DNA from: Bacillus gobiensis
Lineage (GTDB): Bacteria; Bacillota; Bacilli; Bacillales; Bacillaceae
Reading direction: 5' to 3'
Length of the DNA: 64,000 nt
NCBI RefSeq assembly: GCF_001278705.1
Contig: NZ_CP012600.1
Coordinates: 2,542,190 to 2,606,189 of the forward strand
Below are positions 57,445 to 64,000 of the stretch, one piece after another; the first letter of the stretch is position 1; every line of letters starts with the position of its first letter. Both the position numbers and the translations under genes were made by a program. The notes below the pieces were generated by a model, which ran no database searches, was not told the DNA's origin, and saw only the letters and a list, made by a program, of their open reading frames with translations.

Positions 57445-58638
57445 TTATTCGTATCGAAGTGAATCGATTGGATCCAAACGTGCTGCTTTATTGGCAGGAA
57501 GTATACCAAATATGACACCAATAACCATACTGAACAGAACCCCTCCGGCGACAACCTGCCAGGATATTAAGGACGGCCATCCTGCAAATAAGGATACAAG
57601 TGAGGCTCCTCCGTATCCCAGACCGATTCCAATAAGGCCTCCGAATAGTGTAAGGACGACAGATTCAATCAAAAATTGGGTCAAGATTTGTCCCCGTGTG
57701 GCGCCCATTGCTTTTCTGATTCCGATTTCTCTCGTTCTTTCTGTTACAGAGACGAGCATAATATTCATGACGCCGATTCCTCCGACTACTAATGAAATTC
57801 CCGCAATGGAGCCGATGATTGCGGTCATAATGGACGTAATTTGACCAATTCCCGCTGCAATCTCTTCCATATTAAAAACGGAGTATGAGTCTTCTGTGTC
57901 ATGAACATCATTCATCAGCTGAGCCGCACGATCTCCAACATCCTTTAACTCGTCCGTTGATGCTGCCTGAAGCGAAACACTGCTGTAATCATTCGTGCCA
58001 TATGCAGCACGCATCATAGGGAAAGGAACGTAAATTTCATTCATGCCAAATGCAAAAAGTCCGGTCGATTCCTCCAAAGTTCCGATAATTTCAACCGGCT
58101 GTCCGTTTGCCCACACAATTTCTCCGATTGGTGCTTTTCCTTTGAAAAGCTCTTCTGCCATCGTTTGCGAAATGATGCCGACCCGCTTTCCAGATAGAAA
58201 GTCTCCTTCGGAAAATTCCCGGCCTTCTGCAATGGCAAGAGAATTAACTTCGATGTATCCTTCATTAATGCCGGTAACATTTGCATCGATTTGTTCTTCC
58301 TTGAATTTGACAGACATGGATTCGCTGGATGACGTTACGATTTGTTCGACCCCATCAAGCTCCCTTAACCTGCGGATATCTTCATCGGTGAAACTGGCAT
58401 TCATATACGCATTCGGATCAGAAGCAAGCTCTTCTTCACTTGGCTGATACATTAACTCAACCGTATTGCCTGGTCCAGAAATTTGCTGTTTTAGCATTTG
58501 CTCGCCACCCTGTCCGATTGCCACGACGACGATAACTGAGCCAACTCCGATAATAATACCAAGCATCGTGAGAATGGAGCGCATTTTGTGAGCAAACAGC
58601 GAGCTTAAAGCCATTCTCAGGTTTTCCACTAAGCTCAT
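57445..58638 (-). CDS. yknZ: MacB-type ABC transporter permease YknZ
   Basis: A 397-residue permease with one N-terminal membrane helix (MRSILTMLGIIIGVGSVIVVVAI), a large outer domain (about 45-270) and three C-terminal helices. MNIMLVSVTERTREIGIRKAMGATRGQI is the FtsX/MacB signature. With YknX and YknY it forms a MacAB-like exporter; in B. subtilis YknWXYZ protects against the cannibalism toxin SDP. It is the last gene of the yknWXYZ operon and overlaps yknY by 4 bases. Confidence 0.92.
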   Translation of the reverse strand: MSLVENLRMALSSLFAHKMRSILTMLGIIIGVGSVIVVVAIGQGGEQMLKQQISGPGNTVELMYQPSEEELASDPNAYMNASFTDEDIRRLRELDGVEQIVTSSSESMSVKFKEEQIDANVTGINEGYIEVNSLAIAEGREFSEGDFLSGKRVGIISQTMAEELFKGKAPIGEIVWANGQPVEIIGTLEESTGLFAFGMNEIYVPFPMMRAAYGTNDYSSVSLQAASTDELKDVGDRAAQLMNDVHDTEDSYSVFNMEEIAAGIGQITSIMTAIIGSIAGISLVVGGIGVMNIMLVSVTERTREIGIRKAMGATRGQILTQFLIESVVLTLFGGLIGIGLGYGGASLVSLFAGWPSLISWQVVAGGVLFSMVIGVIFGILPANKAARLDPIDSLRYE

Positions 58639-59327
58639 GCCTTCACGCTCCTTTGCTCTTTGTCGCTGTCCACTATCTCCCCGTCCCGAACCGTAATGAT
58701 TCGATTTGTATAATCTGCGATTTCCTTCTCATGGGTAACGAGAATAATGGTCGTTCCCTCTTCGTTCAATGCGGTAAATTGCTCCATAATCGAAAAGCTC
58801 GTTTTTGTATCCAAGGCGCCGGTAGGCTCATCCGCCAAAATCAGCTTAGGCTCATTCACGATCGCTCTCGCAATAGCAACTCTTTGCTTTTGCCCCCCAG
58901 AAAGTTCATTGGGCATATGTTTCATTCGATCCTTCAGCCCTACTTTTTCAAGTGCGTTCTCAGCCCGCTCTTCTCGTTCTTTTTTCGAAATCCCCCCGTA
59001 TATCATCGGCAGCTCAACATTTTTTTTGGCGTTTAGTCTCGGCAAAAGCTGAAATTGCTGAAAGACAAATCCGATCGACTGATTTCTTACTTCAGCAAGC
59101 TGCTTATCATTATAAGCGGATATATCGTTGCCTTCCAATTTATAACTGCCCTTCGTCGGTCTGTCCAAGCAGCCGATAATATTCATAATGGTTGATTTCC
59201 CGGAACCAGATGGTCCCATTATCGCCGCGTATTCCCCTTTTTTAATAAGCATATTGATATCCTTTAAAATATCAATCGTTTCTTTTCCAATCGAATAGCT
59301 CTTTATTACTTGATTTAATTCGATCAT
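58635..59327 (-). CDS. yknY: ABC transporter ATPase YknY
   Basis: A 230-residue ATPase of the LolD/MacB group. Walker A is GPSGSGKST, the Q-loop [13 protein letters not shown], the signature [15 protein letters not shown], Walker [13 protein letters not shown], and the switch His lies in LVTHEKEIA. It drives the YknZ permease. It overlaps yknZ by 4 bases, and its ATG shares one base with the end of yknX, so translation is coupled. The length is usual. Confidence 0.95.
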   Translation of the reverse strand: MIELNQVIKSYSIGKETIDILKDINMLIKKGEYAAIMGPSGSGKSTIMNIIGCLDRPTKGSYKLEGNDISAYNDKQLAEVRNQSIGFVFQQFQLLPRLNAKKNVELPMIYGGISKKEREERAENALEKVGLKDRMKHMPNELSGGQKQRVAIARAIVNEPKLILADEPTGALDTKTSFSIMEQFTALNEEGTTIILVTHEKEIADYTNRIITVRDGEIVDSDKEQRSVKA

Positions 59328-60460
59328 CAGATGCTCACTTCCGTTCCGCTTTGCAAATCAGCGGCGGGGGATAATATGACTTGGTTGTCTGCGGACAGGC
59401 CTTCTATGATCTCAATGCTTTCATCAGCTGATTCTCCTACTTTTATATCTACTCGCTTCGCTTTTCCATCCTCAACAATGAACACATAGCTTTGGTCCCC
59501 ATCTTTCTTAATCGCTTCAGCCGGAAGGGTTGCCGCTTTCCGCTTATCTGTTTCAATTTCCATAATAAATTTAAATCCGGTTTTCGCATTTGGCAGTTTT
59601 CCATCAAATTTAACCTCAAGCGGATATTGGACAGCTTGCTCTCCGCCAGCTTGGGCACCTCCTTCATTACCTTGAGTGTTAGGAACGAGCCCCACTGCTG
59701 TGACTTTTCCTTTCCATTCCTGACCTTGGATGACGTCAGAGGTTAATTTGACTGGCTGCTCCTTTTTTACTTTCAACGTATCGTATTCTGACAGAACGCC
59801 TTCAACGATTAGATTCTTCGTATTTCCGATATGAATAATCGGCTCCTGAATTTCAGTTTTTTTGGAAGCCGCTTCTTTATCCACGGAGATGACTGTACCG
59901 TCTGCCTCGCTTTTCACTACAAGTGCATCCAGTTGCTTCTCTATCGTTTCTTTTTGGATCATATTTTGCCTAATTTCCAAATCAGCCAGCTTTTCATCCA
60001 TATCCAGCTGCTCTCTTTCGGGATCGATTTGACTTTTAGCTTCCTTTTCCCCCAGCTGTTTTGTTAAGTCCTTCTCTTTTTGCTCAAGATCTTCTCTTTT
60101 TTGCTCGAATTGATCAATCTGCAGCTCCTTCGATTCAATGGTTAACGCGTTTTGTTCCTTTTCGAGCTCAAGCTGCTCATTGGTGTAGCGAAGAAGCGGA
60201 GTCCCTTTTTTTACCGCATCGCCTTCTTTTACGAGGATTTGTTGAACTTCTCCTTTATCCGCCTCATAAAAAACATTTTGTTCTTGTGAGAAACCAAGAG
60301 TGCCGGGAACCATCACAGTTGAAGAAATCTCTTTTTCTTCCAGGGAAACCACTTGTACTTCGCGGCTTGTTCCGCTTGTCTGGACCGTTCTGAAAACATT
60401 TACTCCAATAAAAATAGCAATAATTACAACAATTCCGATACCTATCCATAGTTTTTTCAA
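59327..60460 (-). CDS. yknX: membrane fusion protein YknX (HlyD/MacA type)
   Basis: A 377-residue protein with one N-terminal membrane anchor (LWIGIGIVVIIAIFIGVNVF), then a lipoyl-like domain (VFYEADKGEVQQILVKEGDAVKKGTPLL), a coiled coil (about 100-180, with ELEKEQNALTIESKELQIDQ) and beta-barrel and proximal domains. It is the Gram-positive counterpart of MacA and links substrate to the YknYZ pump. The start is TTG 60460, with AAGGGAA upstream. It follows yknW by two bases. Confidence 0.92.
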   Translation of the reverse strand: MKKLWIGIGIVVIIAIFIGVNVFRTVQTSGTSREVQVVSLEEKEISSTVMVPGTLGFSQEQNVFYEADKGEVQQILVKEGDAVKKGTPLLRYTNEQLELEKEQNALTIESKELQIDQFEQKREDLEQKEKDLTKQLGEKEAKSQIDPEREQLDMDEKLADLEIRQNMIQKETIEKQLDALVVKSEADGTVISVDKEAASKKTEIQEPIIHIGNTKNLIVEGVLSEYDTLKVKKEQPVKLTSDVIQGQEWKGKVTAVGLVPNTQGNEGGAQAGGEQAVQYPLEVKFDGKLPNAKTGFKFIMEIETDKRKAATLPAEAIKKDGDQSYVFIVEDGKAKRVDIKVGESADESIEIIEGLSADNQVILSPAADLQSGTEVSI

Positions 60461-60462
60461 TT

Positions 60463-61152
60463 TTACACGTTCCCTTCAAATGATTGTGAAAACGAAGCAA
60501 ATACGCCTCCCAAAAAGGAGATTATAAGCATAATTGCAAAGATAATGATCGTAATTGTCCAAGAAGCTTTTTTCGATAGGCCCGCAACTTTTTGAAAGCC
60601 GATAGCCAAAAGAATATAGCTCCAAATACTGAAAACTTCAAATGGTGCGAGAATAGATGCCACCGGCTCCTCTGCAGGTATTATGCTTTTCAGAGAAGTT
60701 ACGGCCATTGTTGAATTAACATCGGTAAAAAATACAACCAATCCATGAATCACCATTCCGATGTTAGAAATAAATAAAGTAAACGAAGCCATAGAAAGCA
60801 TTTGTTTATATTTAACACTACTGCCTGCAATTTTGGCACATACCCATAAGATCAGAGCTCCAAGAAATATTGAGCCTAAAAAAGTAAAAATGATGCCGAT
60901 AATGCCGATAATCCAGGTTATCGTCTCAAAGGTCTTCTGATCACCAACCGTGCCGCCATATTTTTGCATTTCAGCAGCAAAATCCATCCCTGCCAGGGTT
61001 AGAACAGTCCCTGCCAACATCATGAGAAAAACAATAACCATCGGAATGGCAACAATCGGTTTTTCTCTTAATCTCTCAAACTGCTCCGTCGGATTAGTGA
61101 ATAATCCTAACAATGACGGTTTTTTTCCTGCTTCCATTTTCATTTCACTCAT
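60463..61152 (-). CDS. yknW: Yip1 family membrane protein YknW
   Basis: A 229-residue protein with five or six membrane segments in a Yip1-type domain. LGLFTNPTEQFERLREKPIVAIP is the typical N-terminal motif before the first helix. In B. subtilis YknW assists assembly of the YknXYZ complex that protects against SDP toxin. AGGAGGA lies before ATG 61152. It is the first gene of the operon, and a sigma-W promoter lies 39 bases upstream, so envelope stress should induce it. Confidence 0.9.
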   Translation of the reverse strand: MSEMKMEAGKKPSLLGLFTNPTEQFERLREKPIVAIPMVIVFLMMLAGTVLTLAGMDFAAEMQKYGGTVGDQKTFETITWIIGIIGIIFTFLGSIFLGALILWVCAKIAGSSVKYKQMLSMASFTLFISNIGMVIHGLVVFFTDVNSTMAVTSLKSIIPAEEPVASILAPFEVFSIWSYILLAIGFQKVAGLSKKASWTITIIIFAIMLIISFLGGVFASFSQSFEGNV

Positions 61153-61190
61153 ACCAAAATCCTCCTACTAAAAACGTTGTCTCTATTTTT

Positions 61191-61216
61191 TACGGATATA
61201 ACGAGAGAAGGTTTCA
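61191..61216 (-). promoter_or_regulatory. sigma-W promoter of yknWXYZ
   Basis: TGAAAC (61211-61216), 16 bp, CGTA (61191-61194) on the minus strand, a perfect match to the sigma-W consensus TGAAAC-N16-CGTA. Confidence 0.88.
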
Positions 61217-61290
61217 CTCTCTTTCCATTCTTAGTGTATCATTGGAAATTCGTTGAAAAGCTTAACATTTTCTTAAAATTGCGTAAAAAA

Positions 61291-61313
61291 GCCCCGCACA
61301 ACAAAAGCGGGGT
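61291..61313 (-). terminator. gntK terminator
   Basis: Stem CCCCGC/GCGGGG followed by CTTTTTTAC on the minus strand, just after the gntK stop. Confidence 0.85.
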
Positions 61314-61320
61314 CAAGCGT

Positions 61321-62856
61321 TTATTCTGTAAGCTGGCTTTTTTGAAAGTCGGCTATGCTTTGATAATCTTCTTCCAGCTTTCTGGAGAGCCTGATATAGA
61401 TAGGCAAAAGCTTTTGATAAACTTCTACGTGCTCTTTAATCGGCTCGTGGGTGTGAGTTGTACCGACCATCGTTTTTACGATATCTAACGATTCTGTTTT
61501 TCCAGTTGCATACATTCCTAGGACAACAGCACCTAAGCAAGAGCTTTCAAAACTTTCAGGGACGATGACATTCTGATCAAAAATATCAGCCAGCATCTGC
61601 CGCCATAAAGCTGATCTCGCAAAGCCGCCAGTCGCGTTGATCTCCTTTGGCGTCCCTGTAATTTCTTTTAGTGCAAGCAGCACGGTATACAAATTGTACA
61701 GCACACCTTCAAGCGCTGCCCGAATCAGATGTTCCTTTTTATGGTGGATTGCAAGACCGAAGAATGATCCTCGCGCGTCCGCATTCCACAGAGGCGCCCT
61801 TTCTCCTGCCAGGTACGGGTGAAAAATTAATCCATCAGATCCCGGCTTGATGGTTTCAGCGATTCTGCTTAATACTTCATAGGAGTCTAATCCGAGACGT
61901 TTAGCAGTTTCAACCTCTGAAGCGGAAAATTCATCGCGTATCCATCTGAAGATAATTCCTCCGTTATTGACCGGTCCCCCGATTACCCAATGCTTTTCCG
62001 TTAACGCATAACAAAAGATTCTTCCCTTCGGATCTGCGACAGGTTTATCCACGACCGTACGGATCGCTCCACTCGTGCCGATTGTCAAGCCGACAACTCC
62101 TTCTCCGATTGCGCCTACACCTAAATTGGATAAGACCCCGTCACTCGCTCCAATGATAAATGAAGTTGATTCTGAGAGCCCCATCTCTTGGGCAAATTCC
62201 GGAACAATTCCTTGGAGTGAAAACGTCGTAGGAACGATTTCTGACAGATGATCCGGTGTGATATGGGCAACCTCAAGTGCCTCTTTATCCCAATCAAGCT
62301 CTTCTAAATTCATTAAGCCGGTTGCCGAAGCAAGCGAATGGTCCACAACGTATCGGTTAAACAATTTGCTAAAAACATATTCCTTGATGCCGATAAATTT
62401 ATGTGTGCTGGCAAAAAGGTCTTGGTCTTCTTTATATATCCAGAGAATTTTACTAAGCGGCGACATCGGATGAATCGGGGTGCCAGTCCGCATGTAAATC
62501 TCATGGCCATTCAGGTTATTTTTGATTTCCTTTGCCCACTTCGTGCTGCGATTGTCAGCCCACGTAATGCACGGCGAGAGCGGCTTCCCTTTTTCATCAA
62601 TAGCTATCAAGCTATGCATGGCAGAACTGAAAGACACAAACAGGATTTGCTCCTGCATCAGCTTGTTTTTCGTCATTAGCTCTTTAATGACATCGAGAAC
62701 TGCCCGGAATATTTCCTCGGGGTCTTGTTCGGCAGCAGTAGGAACTTTAGTTATTAAAGGGTAACCAATGTTTGCTTTGTCGACCATATTCCCGTCTTCT
62801 GTGAAAAGAACGGCCTTTGTGCTAGTTGTTCCGATATCTACTCCAATCATATACTC
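61321..62856 (-). CDS. gntK: gluconokinase
   Basis: A 511-residue FGGY family sugar kinase. MPEYMIGVDIGTTSTKAVLF begins the ATP-binding fold, WADNRSTKWAKEI and MHSLIAIDEKGKPLSP follow, and GASDGVLSNLGVGAI, LTIGTSGAIR and HPYLAGERAPLWNADARG mark the FGGY signature regions. GGFARSALWRQMLADI is the C-terminal motif. It phosphorylates gluconate to 6-phosphogluconate. ATG 62856 is chosen because GGAGG precedes it. It is not in the same cluster as gntP and the 6-phosphogluconate dehydrogenase gene (1-3 kb), although these act together. Confidence 0.92.
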   Translation of the reverse strand, partial: EYMIGVDIGTTSTKAVLFTEDGNMVDKANIGYPLITKVPTAAEQDPEEIFRAVLDVIKELMTKNKLMQEQILFVSFSSAMHSLIAIDEKGKPLSPCITWADNRSTKWAKEIKNNLNGHEIYMRTGTPIHPMSPLSKILWIYKEDQDLFASTHKFIGIKEYVFSKLFNRYVVDHSLASATGLMNLEELDWDKEALEVAHITPDHLSEIVPTTFSLQGIVPEFAQEMGLSESTSFIIGASDGVLSNLGVGAIGEGVVGLTIGTSGAIRTVVDKPVADPKGRIFCYALTEKHWVIGGPVNNGGIIFRWIRDEFSASEVETAKRLGLDSYEVLSRIAETIKPGSDGLIFHPYLAGERAPLWNADARGSFFGLAIHHKKEHLIRAALEGVLYNLYTVLLALKEITGTPKEINATGGFARSALWRQMLADIFDQNVIVPESFESSCLGAVVLGMYATGKTESLDIVKTMVGTTHTHEPIKEHVEVYQKLLPIYIRLSRKLEEDYQSIADFQKSQLTE

Positions 62857-62931
62857 GGGCATAAAAAAACCTCCTTCGTCTTTTTCAAAATCCAATGCTT
62901 CGGCTAAGGCTTCCATTTGTTTCAATATCTA

Positions 62932-62945
62932 TTAAAGCGTTTACG
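62932..62945. promoter_or_regulatory. weak cre-like site upstream of gntK
   Basis: TTAAAGCGTTTACG keeps the AAAGCGTTTAC core but misses the conserved TG and CA ends by one base each. It lies 76 bases ahead of gntK. Confidence 0.35.
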
Positions 62946-63018
62946 TTTTTTTCGAGATTTTACCCCAATGCTTCCCTATCCTGCCTGGTTTGACAGGAAG
63001 GGATCCAATCTGATCTCC

Positions 63019-63276
63019 CTAGCTCTCATTCTGTACAAAATCGGACAATGCATCTAGGGCCTCTTGTTCATCTGTCCCATTTGTAATGAGTGTAATCATA
63101 GCGCCTGAGCCTACAGCCAGGCTCATTAGGCCCATGATGCTCTTTGCATTTACTTTTTTCCCATCCTTCTCCAAATAAATATCAGAAGTATAGCGGTTGG
63201 CTTCTTGGACAAACAATGCAGCTGGCCTTGCCTGCAAACCAGTTTTCAATTTTATTTCCATTTTACGCTCAAGCAT
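63019..63276 (-). CDS. crh: catabolite repression HPr-like protein Crh
   Basis: An 85-residue HPr-like protein. Residue 15 is Gln (KTGLQARPAALFV) where true HPr has the phosphorylated His, so it cannot act in sugar transport. Ser46 (NAKSIMGLMSL) is present and can be phosphorylated by HPr kinase, after which Crh serves as co-regulator of CcpA. This is the mark of Crh in Bacillus. AGGGGA precedes ATG 63276. It follows whiA, as in B. subtilis. The cre sites at the gluconate and glv genes in this window are its likely targets together with CcpA. Confidence 0.95.
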   Translation of the reverse strand: MLERKMEIKLKTGLQARPAALFVQEANRYTSDIYLEKDGKKVNAKSIMGLMSLAVGSGAMITLITNGTDEQEALDALSDFVQNES

Positions 63277-63301
63277 ATAATCCCCTCTTTTTCGTTTGTC
63301 T

Positions 63302-64000
63302 TTATTTAAATGAAATGGATTGGCCTTGCCTTAACTGCTCTGCAATTTCATCAAGCTTTCTCAGCCGATGGTTAATGCCTGATTTGCTGATTTTGCCGCT
63401 AGATACCATTTCCCCTAATTCCTTTAACGTAACTTCTTGATAATCGATACGGAGACGGGCAATTTCACTAAGCTTATCAGGCAGTGCATCCAATCCTATT
63501 TTTTCATTAATATATTTTATGTTTTCCACCTGCCTGAGTGATGCACCAATTGTCTTATTTAAATTGGCAGTTTCACAATTGACGAGGCGGTTGACCGAAT
63601 TCCTCATATCACGGACGATTCTAACATCCTCAAACCGGAGCAGAGAATTGTGAGCACCAATCACATTCAAAAACTCTGTGATTTTTTCAGCCTCCTTTAA
63701 GTACGTAATGTATCCTTTTTTTCTCTCTAATGTACGGCTGTTCAAATGAAAAAGATTCATTAAATCACAGAGAGAATCATTGTGCTCCTTATATAATGAA
63801 AAAATCTCCAAATGATAGGAAGAGGTTTCCGGGTTATTCACTGAACCTCCGGCGAGAAAAGCCCCCCTGATATAGGATCTTTTGCAGCAGCGCTTTTTTA
63901 CAAGCTCTTCAGAAATATTCCTTGCAAATATAAAATTCTCTCCAAGGATCTTTAAATCCTCTAAAATCGACTTCACATTTGCTGTGAGCCTGACGATATA
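63302..64000 (-). CDS. whiA: sporulation regulator-like protein WhiA, 5' part cut by window edge
   Basis: The C-terminal 232 residues of WhiA; the frame runs off the right edge. The LAGLIDADG-like domain shows [29 protein letters not shown] and [20 protein letters not shown]. The helix-turn-helix at the end has [35 protein letters not shown]. The full family length is about 316, so some 85 residues lie outside. In Bacillus it is a DNA-binding protein that influences cell division and chromosome segregation. It is followed by crh 26 bases later, as in the usual yvcIJK-whiA-crh operon. Confidence 0.95.
   Translation of the reverse strand, partial: YIVRLTANVKSILEDLKILGENFIFARNISEELVKKRCCKRSYIRGAFLAGGSVNNPETSSYHLEIFSLYKEHNDSLCDLMNLFHLNSRTLERKKGYITYLKEAEKITEFLNVIGAHNSLLRFEDVRIVRDMRNSVNRLVNCETANLNKTIGASLRQVENIKYINEKIGLDALPDKLSEIARLRIDYQEVTLKELGEMVSSGKISKSGINHRLRKLDEIAEQLRQGQSISFK

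Overview
The window is a piece of a low-GC Gram-positive, spore-forming Bacillaceae chromosome. Gene order follows the Bacillus subtilis ssrA-smpB-rnr-est-secG, cggR-gap-pgk-tpiA-gpmI-eno, clpP and whiA-crh neighbourhoods. It also carries a csgA spore gene, CcpA-type cre sites, a CtsR box and a sigma-W promoter. I cannot name the species. Both edges cut a gene: a 6-phosphogluconate dehydrogenase at base 1 and whiA at base 64000.

Layout. 1-3 kb: gluconate genes (6PGDH, RpiR-type regulator, gntP) sharing an A/T-rich operator and cre sites; the gluconokinase gene lies at 61-63 kb. 3-7 kb: a BCCT betaine transporter, a pterin dehydratase, and a nitroreductase divergent from a MarR regulator with twin palindromes. 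7-13 kb: tmRNA, smpB, rnr, carboxylesterase, secG, M20 peptidase. 13-18 kb: a frameshifted MMPL transporter with its Rrf2 regulator, and a deletion remnant of an OpuC-type osmolyte ABC operon beside its OpcR/GbsR regulator. 18-25 kb: the complete lower glycolysis operon with the CggR repressor and operator. 25-32 kb: acetyltransferases, an orphan BY-kinase divergent from a SinR/SinI-fused regulator, spore genes, an MFS/TetR pair, tRNA-Arg. 32-39 kb: clpP, dipeptidase, LOG protein, the glv maltose-phosphate operon, a MazG-like gene and a 2-hydroxyacid dehydrogenase. 40-45 kb: an AraC/DUF2000/LysE cluster, ktrAB under a c-di-AMP riboswitch, and a glycosyltransferase.

The most striking region is 45.9-52.2 kb. 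A cobalamin riboswitch leads a five-gene operon: a wall-anchored (LPNTS) protein with a transcobalamin-like beta domain (DUF4430) and an alpha/alpha toroid domain, a DUF4430 lipoprotein on a long charged stalk, and a complete ECF transporter (T, fused double ATPase, S). The layout suggests a surface B12 capture relay that passes the vitamin from wall to membrane to importer. A structured RNA-like element sits between the riboswitch terminator and the first gene.

52-64 kb: pepT, intergenic tandem repeats, a secreted protein of unknown function, an ECF sigma/anti-sigma pair with its own candidate promoter, eight 52-bp hairpin repeats, the sigma-W-type yknWXYZ operon, gntK, crh and whiA. Crh, the cre sites and gluconate/maltose catabolism form a clear carbon-catabolite theme.
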